DNA of 64,000 bases from Paenibacillus sp. BIC5C1. GTDB lineage: Bacteria > Bacillota > Bacilli > Paenibacillales > Paenibacillaceae. A program made the translations under genes and the position numbers. The notes below the pieces were generated by a model. The model saw nothing but the letters and a program-made list of their open reading frames with translations. It did no database searches and was not told where the DNA came from. The DNA lies in NCBI RefSeq assembly GCF_032399705.1, contig NZ_CP135922.1:6448001-6512000 (forward strand), given 5' to 3'. Below, piece after piece: positions 26,326 to 34,171 of the stretch; position 1 is the first letter of the stretch, and each line of letters begins with the position of its first letter.

Positions 26326-27828
26326 ATGAATCGTTCCGATTCTCGACAAGGGGGCAGCTGGAAGCCGGACCCCTCCCATTCCCTACCTCTGTACCGACAG
26401 ATTGAAGTCTATATCAGCGAGAAAATTACAGCCGGGGAATGGACCGCAGGATATCGGCTTCCTTCCCAACGAACATTGGCTCAATCCATGGGTGTGAACC
26501 GCAGCACGCTGGTCACTGCACTGGAAAATCTGGCCGCAGCAGGCATGATTGAAGGCAGACATGGAGGCGGAACATATGTCTGTGGCTCTGGCTGGCATGC
26601 GCTGGCTCACGGAGCGCTGGCTCACGGAGCCCTGCCCAACTGGGAAGAAGCCATCGAAGAAGGCTGGTATTATCCCAATCTGCCAGAGGTACAGCAGATT
26701 AATCGGGCCGAGTTCCAGCCAGGCATCATCAGGCTTGGTACAGGTGAGCTTGCCCCTGAACTGATGCCCCAGGAGGCTTTTAACGACATCCTCCTTGCTC
26801 TATCCAGTCATTCTCGTACACTAAACTACCTCGAACCTCAGGGTAGTCTGGAGCTCCGTCAGGCTTTGTCCGTTTACTTGCAAGCAAGTGGCATCCAAGC
26901 CTCCCCTGACTCCATTCTGATCGTATCCGGCTCTCTCCAGGCACTGCACCTTATCTCGGTCGGGCTTCTGCCCCGCGGATCGGCGGTCCTGCTGGAGAAA
27001 CCATCTTATCTGTACTCCATTCATGCCTTCCAATCGGCCGGATTGAAAATGAGCGGCATTCCGATGGATGCCGAAGGAATACACACTCCGCGTCTGGAAG
27101 ATGCCGTACAGAATAATGCAAACAGGGACAGCATCTCGCTGCTCTACACGATTCCGAGCTTCCATAACCCTACCGGCTCCGTCATGAGTGACAGCCGCCG
27201 GGAAGAACTGCTCGCCACAGCACGGAACACCGGCATCTCCATATTGGAAGATGCCGCCTACAGCGACCTGTGGCTGGACAAGCCCCCGCCGCCATCGCTG
27301 AAGGCGCGTGATAAAGATGGACGGGTGCTGCATATGGGCACCTTGTCCAAGGCGGTCAGCCCCGGCCTGCGCCTCGGCTGGCTGGTTGGGCCGGAGCCGG
27401 TCATCCGTCGCCTCGCAGACATCAAGATGCAGACGGATTATGGCACCAGCTCCCTCGCTCAGGAGGCTGCAGCACTCTGGTTTGCCGATGGATACCATGA
27501 GCAGCATATGGATCGCCTGCGGCCAGAACTGCGCAGACACAGAGACTTTATGCTAGATCTTCTGCAACGCGATTTCAGTGAACTCGCCGAGTGGAGCGTA
27601 CCTGCCGGAGGATTTTATATCTGGCTCCGATTTACCGCCAGTCCTCTATCCATTCGCGAACTGTTCCATGCCTGTCTGGAGAAACATGTGCTGATCCATC
27701 CGGGGTATCTCTATGACCGTCTGGATGCAGAGCACATTCGTCTGTCCTATGCCTATGCTTCAACGGATGAGATGGAGCGTGGTCTTCACTTGCTGGCACA
27801 GGCAGTCAAAAAGCTGATGACATCATGA
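26326..27828 (+). CDS. MocR-type GntR regulator with aminotransferase-like domain
   Basis: A 500-residue regulator. The N-terminal GntR winged helix (about residues 15-85: PLYRQIEVYISEKI, LPSQRTLAQSMGVNRSTLVTAL) is joined by a linker to a fold-type I aminotransferase-like domain (about 130-498). The PLP Lys is in HMGTLSKAVSPGLRLGW, and the IPSFHNPTGSVMS segment binds the cofactor. Members such as PdxR and GabR sense PLP or an amino-donor and bind direct repeats. The linker carries a perfect 15-bp tandem duplication giving ALAHGALAHGAL. ATG 26326 has AAGGGAGG 12 bases upstream. It is divergent from a LysE-type exporter and probably controls it. Confidence 0.9.
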   Translation: MNRSDSRQGGSWKPDPSHSLPLYRQIEVYISEKITAGEWTAGYRLPSQRTLAQSMGVNRSTLVTALENLAAAGMIEGRHGGGTYVCGSGWHALAHGALAHGALPNWEEAIEEGWYYPNLPEVQQINRAEFQPGIIRLGTGELAPELMPQEAFNDILLALSSHSRTLNYLEPQGSLELRQALSVYLQASGIQASPDSILIVSGSLQALHLISVGLLPRGSAVLLEKPSYLYSIHAFQSAGLKMSGIPMDAEGIHTPRLEDAVQNNANRDSISLLYTIPSFHNPTGSVMSDSRREELLATARNTGISILEDAAYSDLWLDKPPPPSLKARDKDGRVLHMGTLSKAVSPGLRLGWLVGPEPVIRRLADIKMQTDYGTSSLAQEAAALWFADGYHEQHMDRLRPELRRHRDFMLDLLQRDFSELAEWSVPAGGFYIWLRFTASPLSIRELFHACLEKHVLIHPGYLYDRLDAEHIRLSYAYASTDEMERGLHLLAQAVKKLMTS

Positions 27829-27835
27829 AATGAAA

Positions 27836-27890
27836 AACCGCCTTGATCGGAAGGAATGAATGACATCCCTCAGATCAAAGCGGTTCTTTT
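27836..27890. terminator. Bidirectional terminator between mocR and the sugar ABC operon
   Basis: AACCGCCTTGATC (27836-27848) pairs with GATCAAAGCGGTT (27873-27885) with one mismatch. T-rich flanks are present on both strands, as suits convergent genes. Confidence 0.8.
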
Positions 27891-27941
27891 GAGTTTTTGT
27901 ATTAATAAGACAGAAACATCTAGATCGCAAGCAGGTTTTCC

Positions 27942-28769
27942 TTACCCTTTTACCGCCCCTTCTGCAATGCCCTCCATGATGAACTTTTGGAAGAACGCAT
28001 AGATGAGAACTACTGGAATCGCGGTAAGTACAAGGGAGGACAGAATCAACGGCCATTCCTTATTGTACTCGCCAAACAGCATGTTCGTGGACAGAATCAG
28101 TGTATAGCGATTCACATCCGTCAGCATGAGCAGCGGCAGCAGGAAGTCGTTCCAGATCCACAGGAAGTCCAAGATGGCGATGGTGACCGTAATTGGCAGC
28201 AACAGTGGGAAGATGATCTGAAAGAACGTCTGGAACTCATTACATCCATCCATCTGTGCCGACTCTTCCAATTCACGCGGGATGGACTTAACAAACCCGT
28301 GATAGAGGAAGATGGCCATGTTTACACCAAGTCCAATATAGATCAGGGCCAATCCGTATGTGCTTCCTTGGACGTGAAGTCCTTTGGCAACCCGTGTCAG
28401 CGGAATCATGATCGAGTGAAAAGGAACGAGCATGGATGCCACGAACAGGAAGAAGATCAGGTTGCTCAATCTGCCTGAAGTACGCGACAGCTTGTATCCG
28501 GCCAATGAAGCGCAGAATACTATACCGCCAATACCCAGGAAGGATACAATCGCTGAGTTCAAGGAGCTGCCCAGCAGGTTGATTTTGTGAAATGCATCCG
28601 AGTAGTTTTCCCAATGAAATGTCGTTGGGAGAGCTATAAAGGACTGGAACATTTCGCCTTGTGTTTTGAATGAGTTCACAATCGCCATGTAGATAGGCAG
28701 CATTGCGACGAGGGAGCCCAGCACCAGCAGCAGTCGAATCAGGTAGCTGTTAATTCGTTGCATCCTCAT
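27942..28769 (-). CDS. Sugar ABC transporter permease, MalG type
   Basis: A 275-residue permease with six predicted helices, CUT1 class. The EAA docking loop reads ELEESAQMDGCNEFQTFFQIIFPLLLPI. It is the second permease of the importer; its start overlaps the stop of the first (ATGA), so the two should form a heterodimer. The operon SBP-permease-permease lacks an ATPase gene, as is usual in Bacillota where the shared ATPase MsmX/MsmK energises many such transporters. Substrate is presumably an oligosaccharide from the neighbouring GH42 context. It is the last gene before a bidirectional terminator. Confidence 0.92.
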   Translation of the reverse strand: MRMQRINSYLIRLLLVLGSLVAMLPIYMAIVNSFKTQGEMFQSFIALPTTFHWENYSDAFHKINLLGSSLNSAIVSFLGIGGIVFCASLAGYKLSRTSGRLSNLIFFLFVASMLVPFHSIMIPLTRVAKGLHVQGSTYGLALIYIGLGVNMAIFLYHGFVKSIPRELEESAQMDGCNEFQTFFQIIFPLLLPITVTIAILDFLWIWNDFLLPLLMLTDVNRYTLILSTNMLFGEYNKEWPLILSSLVLTAIPVVLIYAFFQKFIMEGIAEGAVKG

Positions 28770-29650
28770 GCTTCCACCTCTTTCTTCTTCATCACCGTAA
28801 TCTGAATGAGCGTGAAGATGAGCACGATGACGAATAACACAACCGACTTGGCACTGGCATATCCGTATCTAAAATTGTTTGAGAATGCCTCTTCATAGAT
28901 ATTCATCGTAATGACCTGAGTGGCTCTGCCTGGACCGCCACCTGTCAGACCGTACACAACTTCAAATACTTTGAAGGCACCGTTCAGTGTCAGGAAGAAA
29001 CAGATTGTCACGGCATGAGTAATCATCGGCAATACGACATTACGCAGTACCTGGAACGCGTTGGCTCCGTCAATAACAGCCGCTTCCTTCAGACTCTTCG
29101 GCACACCCTGGAGTGCAGCCAGGTAGATGATCATCATATATCCCACACCATTCCAGAGCGATACGATCAGGATGGAGTAGAATGAGAATTTCGGATCACC
29201 CAGCCACTGTTGGTCCAAGAAGGAGACCGCCAACTTCTCGGCCAGCTGCGGCAGCACCTGAGAAAAGATGAATGTCCACATAAAGGCGCTGATGATTGTA
29301 CTGATCATGTTCGGCATGAAAAACAGGGTCCGGAATAACCCCTTGCTGCGCGTCCGTGTCTCAATGAACACGGCGAGCAGCAAGGCAATTCCATTTTGCA
29401 GTATCAGCATAAACACCACATATTTCAACGTGAACCACAGGGAATTCAGAAAGTCGGGATCTTCCTTGAACAGCTCCACGAAGTTCCCCAGACCGATAAA
29501 ACTGTAATCCCGGTTCAGACCATTCCAGTCCGTCAAGCTGTAGAACAAGCCACTAAATGTCGGATACAGCAGGAAAATGGCATAGATGACAAAGGCAGGC
29601 GCAGTGAACGCTAGCAGCGACAGATACTTCTTGAATACATTCGTAGCCAT
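28766..29650 (-). CDS. Sugar ABC transporter permease, MalF type
   Basis: A 294-residue CUT1-class permease with six predicted helices. The EAA loop is SLKEAAVIDGANAFQVLRNVVLPMI. It follows the binding-protein gene by 78 bases and overlaps the next permease gene. It forms half of the membrane channel. GGGGGAGAA precedes ATG 29650. Confidence 0.92.
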   Translation of the reverse strand: MATNVFKKYLSLLAFTAPAFVIYAIFLLYPTFSGLFYSLTDWNGLNRDYSFIGLGNFVELFKEDPDFLNSLWFTLKYVVFMLILQNGIALLLAVFIETRTRSKGLFRTLFFMPNMISTIISAFMWTFIFSQVLPQLAEKLAVSFLDQQWLGDPKFSFYSILIVSLWNGVGYMMIIYLAALQGVPKSLKEAAVIDGANAFQVLRNVVLPMITHAVTICFFLTLNGAFKVFEVVYGLTGGGPGRATQVITMNIYEEAFSNNFRYGYASAKSVVLFVIVLIFTLIQITVMKKKEVEA

Positions 29651-29728
29651 TGGTTCTCCCCCTTTTCACTATAAGCAGACTCGCGGAAACGGGGGAACGA
29701 AGACCGTTCTGCCAGCCGTTTCATCTGC

Positions 29729-31009
29729 TTACTTGTTGACTTTGTTGTAGGATTTCCACGCCTTGTCGAGCGCATCAATCACCTGCTGCTGATCCAGTTG
29801 TCCGGAGTAGTAACCTTGCAGCGCTTTGCCTGATTCATCCTTAACGGCTTGAGGAATGGAAGGATCTTGATACGCTTTGCCTTCATTAACATATTTCAGG
29901 GCATCGTCTACCCAAGGGAAACTTTTGAAGTCATGAATTTTGGCAACCGGATTGAATTTTAGTGCTTCATAGAATGCACTTGAATCCTTGTCATCGAGAA
30001 CATAGTTCACGAAATCGAGTGCCACTTCCTTGTTTTTGCTGGATGAAGATACGGCCAGTGAAGTCGATGTGCTCAGGTTGATTTTGGTATCATCCGGGTT
30101 GTCATTGATTGGCAGTGGAGCTACGCCAAAGTTGATATCCGGATTGGATTTCAGAATGGTTTCTGCAAACCAAGGTCCTTGAATCCACATGGCTGCTTTG
30201 CCCGTTGCAAAGGCTGCTGAACCATCATCGCCGCCCACTTCAAGTGCTTTCTCCGTACCATTGGCATTGACGAGATCGAAGATGTCGAACAAGGCTTTCA
30301 TATCTGAGAAGGAACCTTGATCCTGATTCATCTTATCCAAGAAGTCTTTATGTTCTGACTGAGTCAGTGCACCTACAGTAAGTGGCAGGAACAGTTGTGG
30401 AATCCATGCCTCTTTGTAGGACAGTTCAAACGGTGTGATGTTGGCTGCTTTCAGCTTTTCCACGACCGCTTTCATTTCCGTCAAAGTGGTAGGTACCTCT
30501 AGCCCCTGTTCTTTGAAAATATCCTTATTGTACAGGTATCCCCAAGATAACGTTTCCAAAGGAACGGCCACGACTTTACCCGACGCATCCGTTACAGAAG
30601 GCTTAACGGAATCCAGTAATTTATCGACAAAAGGTTGACCCGAGAGGTCTTCCAGATAACCCGCTTTGCTGAACGGTGGAATTTCATTGACCGCATGAAG
30701 TGCGAACACATCCGGTGCATCATTGGAGGCAAGTCGTGTTTTCAGAATCTGCGGCGCATTATCTGCTGGCGGCATCTCCAGTTGTACGTTGACTTCAATA
30801 TTCTTTTCGGCTTTCTCCTTGGCTTTGAACTGTTCTATATATTTATCGTAATGTTCTTTCAGCCGCGGCTGTGCAATGAATACTTTGAGGGACACCGTAC
30901 TGCCCGATGCAGTTCCCTCTTCCTTACCATCCGTACCCGCATTGGAACCGCAGCCTGCGAGCAGAACACTCACAAGTACCGCACTTGCTACGCTTTTCCA
31001 TACTTTCAT
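29729..31009 (-). CDS. Sugar-binding lipoprotein of an ABC importer
   Basis: A 426-residue extracellular solute-binding protein of family 1. The signal peptide ends in a lipobox, VLLAGC (Cys at about 20), so it is membrane-anchored. The mature part shows the two-lobe pattern of CUT1 binding proteins, with FATGKAAMWIQGPWF as the typical hinge-region motif. It is first in an SBP-permease-permease operon. Its promoter carries a cre-like palindrome and three TTGGA boxes, and the YesM/YesN pair lies just upstream, so expression is likely induced by the sugar through that pair and repressed by glucose. The GH42 gene beyond the pair suggests a galactose-containing oligosaccharide. Confidence 0.92.
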   Translation of the reverse strand: MKVWKSVASAVLVSVLLAGCGSNAGTDGKEEGTASGSTVSLKVFIAQPRLKEHYDKYIEQFKAKEKAEKNIEVNVQLEMPPADNAPQILKTRLASNDAPDVFALHAVNEIPPFSKAGYLEDLSGQPFVDKLLDSVKPSVTDASGKVVAVPLETLSWGYLYNKDIFKEQGLEVPTTLTEMKAVVEKLKAANITPFELSYKEAWIPQLFLPLTVGALTQSEHKDFLDKMNQDQGSFSDMKALFDIFDLVNANGTEKALEVGGDDGSAAFATGKAAMWIQGPWFAETILKSNPDINFGVAPLPINDNPDDTKINLSTSTSLAVSSSSKNKEVALDFVNYVLDDKDSSAFYEALKFNPVAKIHDFKSFPWVDDALKYVNEGKAYQDPSIPQAVKDESGKALQGYYSGQLDQQQVIDALDKAWKSYNKVNK

Positions 31010-31053
31010 CTCTTATGACCTCCCGGTGTAACTGGTTTGTCTTTCATAGGATC

Positions 31054-31133
31054 ATTATATATCACGAAATGAAAGCGCTTCATTGGACATTATTAGACTC
31101 GTTTATTGGATTATTTTAAACCTTAATCCAATA
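31054..31133 (-). promoter_or_regulatory. Promoter, cre-like site and TTGGA boxes of the sugar ABC operon
   Basis: On the minus strand TATAAT (31059-31054) is preceded after 17 bases by TGAAGC as a poor -35. ATGAAAGCGCTTCAT (31069-31083) overlaps the -35 and matches the CcpA cre core but not its outer positions. Upstream, a perfect inverted repeat TATTGGATTA/TAATCCAATA (31104-31113, 31124-31133) lies 22-50 bases before the -35, and a further ATTGGA is at 31082-31087. A weak -35 with upstream repeats suits activation by the adjacent AraC-type response regulator. Confidence 0.55.
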
Positions 31134-31153
31134 GTAAACTCTCTGTGAATGAA

Positions 31154-32254
31154 TTATTTAGGGCTGTTACCTGATATTCGAGGTTGTCCCTTTCTCATCT
31201 CTCCAGGCGAAACCCCGAAGTGTTTCTTGAACACCCGGTAAAAGTACGATACATCCTCATAACCCGTCATCTCGGCAATATGTTTGAATGGAATCTGATC
31301 ATCGAGCACCCATTCTTTGGCTCTTGCCATGCGTAATTGGACAATATAGTCGGTCACATTCACGCCGTATTCTTTTTTGAACACCTTGCTGAGATATTCT
31401 TTGCTGACAAAAAAGATCTGGGCAAGCTGCTCCAGCGTAATCATCTCCATGCAATGCTGCTCGATGTATTGCTTCACCTCATCCAGGTTCAGCTTGTTCT
31501 TGAATTTGCGCTGCGCAATCAGCTGCTCCAACGAAGTATAATAAGGTGCTGATATCCAGTTCACTGCCGATGTGATGGACGCCAGAGCAGTTGGCGGCGG
31601 GAGTACAGCTGCTACAGGTTGCTCGCATAAGCCGTTGGAAACACACAGCTCGCCCAATAGCGTCTGCAGTTCGTATGCGATCCGCCCCAGCTGCTGCGGT
31701 CTTCGGATATCACTGGTATCAAGTCTGTGCTCCAACTGCCCGAACAGCTCATGCAATCCCTGAACGTTCAAATCGTTAAAACGTAAGCGCGCCTGCTGCT
31801 GAAACAACGAGAATTCGCCAGAAAAAACCGATGGATAAGGTTCCCAGGACTCCGGCCCGGACTCGGTCTTTTCCAATTCACGTTTACACTTGGCCAGAAC
31901 GTTATTCAATTCATCGGGATTTACCGGCTTGAGCAGATAATCGGCGGCACGGTGACGAATCGCATGTTTCGCATAATTGAAATCATCATATCCACTAACC
32001 ACAATCACTTTGATATGCGGATATTGTGCACTTAGCGTCTGGAGCAGTTCTACCCCGTCTTTACCCGGCATACGCATGTCTGTAATGATAATATGGGGCT
32101 GATGCTGCTCGACCAACCGGATCGCCTCTCCGCCATCCTCTGCCTCACCTGCTACCACCATGCCAAGCTCATCCCACGTGCCCAAATTGCGCAAAATATC
32201 TCTGTTCCATGGCTCGTCGTCCACTAATAGCACTCTATAATGATCCTTGTTCAC
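31154..32254 (-). CDS. YesN-type response regulator with AraC output domain
   Basis: A 366-residue regulator, the size of B. subtilis YesN. Residues 4-120 are the receiver with phosphorylation site D59 (IIITDMRMPG) and Lys in DYLLKPVNPDEL. The C-terminal 100 residues are an AraC-type double helix-turn-helix (LEQLAQIFFVSKEYLSKVFKKEYG, then IAEMTGYEDVSYFYRVFKKHFG). GTG 32254 overlaps the kinase stop (GTGA) and has AGGAGG 9 bases upstream, so kinase and regulator are coupled. The likely target is the sugar ABC operon directly downstream, where TTGGA repeats lie before a weak promoter. Confidence 0.93.
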   Translation of the reverse strand: MNKDHYRVLLVDDEPWNRDILRNLGTWDELGMVVAGEAEDGGEAIRLVEQHQPHIIITDMRMPGKDGVELLQTLSAQYPHIKVIVVSGYDDFNYAKHAIRHRAADYLLKPVNPDELNNVLAKCKRELEKTESGPESWEPYPSVFSGEFSLFQQQARLRFNDLNVQGLHELFGQLEHRLDTSDIRRPQQLGRIAYELQTLLGELCVSNGLCEQPVAAVLPPPTALASITSAVNWISAPYYTSLEQLIAQRKFKNKLNLDEVKQYIEQHCMEMITLEQLAQIFFVSKEYLSKVFKKEYGVNVTDYIVQLRMARAKEWVLDDQIPFKHIAEMTGYEDVSYFYRVFKKHFGVSPGEMRKGQPRISGNSPK

Positions 32255-34041
32255 GTGATCTCGCCTCCTGTATGGCAAGGAATTCGAACAGTGACACTGG
32301 TTCCCTGCCCTTCCCCACTCTCCATGTTCATACCGTATGCAGGCCCAAAGTGCATCACGATGCGTGATGCGGCATTGACCAGGCCGATGCTTGTCCCCGA
32401 GCTCCATACTCTGTCTCCTTGCTGGGACAGCTTGGACAATCTCGATTCCATCTCGGCCAACCTCTCTTGATCCATACCCACCCCATTATCGGAAATACGG
32501 ATGGTTACCTCACGATCTAGTTGGACAACTTGAATGTTCAATTTCCATTCTCCCTGCTTTTTCTCCAAACCATGGACAAATGCATTCTCCACAATCGGTT
32601 GCAGGGACAGCTTGGGAATGTAGCAGTCACTCAGCCCGCCTTCAACCTCCAGTTTATATTCAAGTCTGCTGCCAAAACGCTGCTTCTGAATGAGCATATA
32701 ATGCTCCAACTGGTCCAATTCGGACTGCAATGGCACGAGTCCATCCGGCGCTCTGACAATATAACGAAACATCTCACTTAATGCACGAATAACTTTATAA
32801 CTGTCTGCCGGCTTCTGCGAGTACACCATACCTCCGATCATCTGCAGCGTATTTTGCAGAAAATGGGGGTGAATCTGAGACTGAAGCGCTTTGAGCTCGG
32901 CCGTCTGTTTCTCCAGATTCATGAGATAGTTATCCCGGATATGCTCTCGAATGCGGCTTGCCATACCATGCAGATTTTTCTCCAACAGGCCAATCTCATC
33001 CACTCGACCACTGCGCACCACTTCCTTGTCCTTGATCAACTGGATTCCCTTCATGGAATTCGCCAGTCTGACAATCGGCTTGGATGTTCGCCAAGCCACA
33101 AATGCTGCCAACAATACCGAAACTACGGTAGCCAGCCCACCCACAACAAGACCATATTTCATCGTTTCCATTGCACTCTCATTGATGATATGGGAAGGTA
33201 CAATTTTGATCAGACGCATCCCTGACGGATCAATGGCATGATAGAATACATATTCCTTAGCTGTTCGAATGAAACCGGAACCATCCTTTGTAGCTGCAAG
33301 CTTTTCCAGTGCCTCTGCTGAAGGCTGTATCTCCTTGTTTGGCTGATAGACCGGACTTCCCGTACTATCCGCGATATACACCGCATAATCCCCCCGGCTG
33401 TCCAGCAATTCCAGCGTCTGATTGAATTCGGCCCACTTGACTTCCAGACTGATCGCGCCGATCTGCGCCTGATCCTCAAAACGGTTCATACTGCGGGTCA
33501 TATGGAACTTCTCCGGATCATTCGGATCATTAATTATCGTAAAGTCCTTATGCTGCTTAAAAAGTTCATGGTATGCCGCAGGAATGTCCGGGACCGATCG
33601 AATTCGGCTTTCCATTGAGTTGAAGGTGAACAGCGTATCCAGTTCCTTCAGGTATAATTCCACGCCAAATACATAGTTACCAGCCGAATAATATACACTG
33701 TTCAGCATATTGAACACAGCCTTCTGCTCATCGAATCGACTGGCAGCGGGAGCATCCTGATTCAATGCCAAATACTGATGCAGCTCATCGCTGATCTGAA
33801 TGGAATAAATGAGATTGTTCATCCTAGCGAATTGCTCACCCAAATAGATGGAGGCCCAATTCATATTCGCACGGTTGGTCTCCATGATCTCTTCTTCCAT
33901 GGAAGAACGGGTATTTTCGGCTGCTACAACCGTCATGGCAATGACGGGCAGAATGGCCAGAAACGTCATGGTGAGGATTAATTTGTTGCGAATGCTGCGT
34001 TTGAACGGATCAGTAAGCTTCCGATATAATTCGGTAAACAC
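32251..34041 (-). CDS. YesM-type sensor histidine kinase
   Basis: A 596-residue membrane kinase. Helix 1 (about residues 20-41) and helix 2 (about 290-312) flank an extracellular sensor of the dCache type. A HAMP region follows, then a His_kinase domain with phosphoacceptor in QIHPHFLQNTLQMI and an ATPase domain with N-box VENAFVHGLE and DNGVGM. GTG 34041 is used with GGAG 10 bases upstream; the nearby ATG is out of frame. It probably senses an extracellular sugar, directly or with the binding protein, and phosphorylates the AraC-type regulator coupled to it. Confidence 0.93.
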   Translation of the reverse strand: MFTELYRKLTDPFKRSIRNKLILTMTFLAILPVIAMTVVAAENTRSSMEEEIMETNRANMNWASIYLGEQFARMNNLIYSIQISDELHQYLALNQDAPAASRFDEQKAVFNMLNSVYYSAGNYVFGVELYLKELDTLFTFNSMESRIRSVPDIPAAYHELFKQHKDFTIINDPNDPEKFHMTRSMNRFEDQAQIGAISLEVKWAEFNQTLELLDSRGDYAVYIADSTGSPVYQPNKEIQPSAEALEKLAATKDGSGFIRTAKEYVFYHAIDPSGMRLIKIVPSHIINESAMETMKYGLVVGGLATVVSVLLAAFVAWRTSKPIVRLANSMKGIQLIKDKEVVRSGRVDEIGLLEKNLHGMASRIREHIRDNYLMNLEKQTAELKALQSQIHPHFLQNTLQMIGGMVYSQKPADSYKVIRALSEMFRYIVRAPDGLVPLQSELDQLEHYMLIQKQRFGSRLEYKLEVEGGLSDCYIPKLSLQPIVENAFVHGLEKKQGEWKLNIQVVQLDREVTIRISDNGVGMDQERLAEMESRLSKLSQQGDRVWSSGTSIGLVNAASRIVMHFGPAYGMNMESGEGQGTSVTVRIPCHTGGEIT

Positions 34042-34076
34042 GAGGCATCCACTCCTGAGCTATGAGCTAAAATAAG

Positions 34077-34109
34077 ATAAACGCCCCAGCATGAAGCCGA
34101 GGGCGCTTT
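34077..34109 (-). terminator. Terminator of the GH42 gene
   Basis: An imperfect hairpin (CGCCC with GGGCG around an AGCATGAAGC core) lies between the GH42 stop and the kinase start. On the minus strand it is followed by TTTATCTTATTTT. It separates the GH42 transcript from the two-component genes. Confidence 0.6.
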
Positions 34110-34171
34110 GGTCTTGGTATTCTTTTTATAATCATTGAAAACAGACTTGTCAATTCATTTATGATTTCCCA

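Noticed and set aside
31104..31133. Inverted repeat as terminator of the first response regulator
   Set aside because: The 10-bp stem is AT-rich and is not followed by a T-run on the minus strand; its position before the next promoter fits a regulatory site better.
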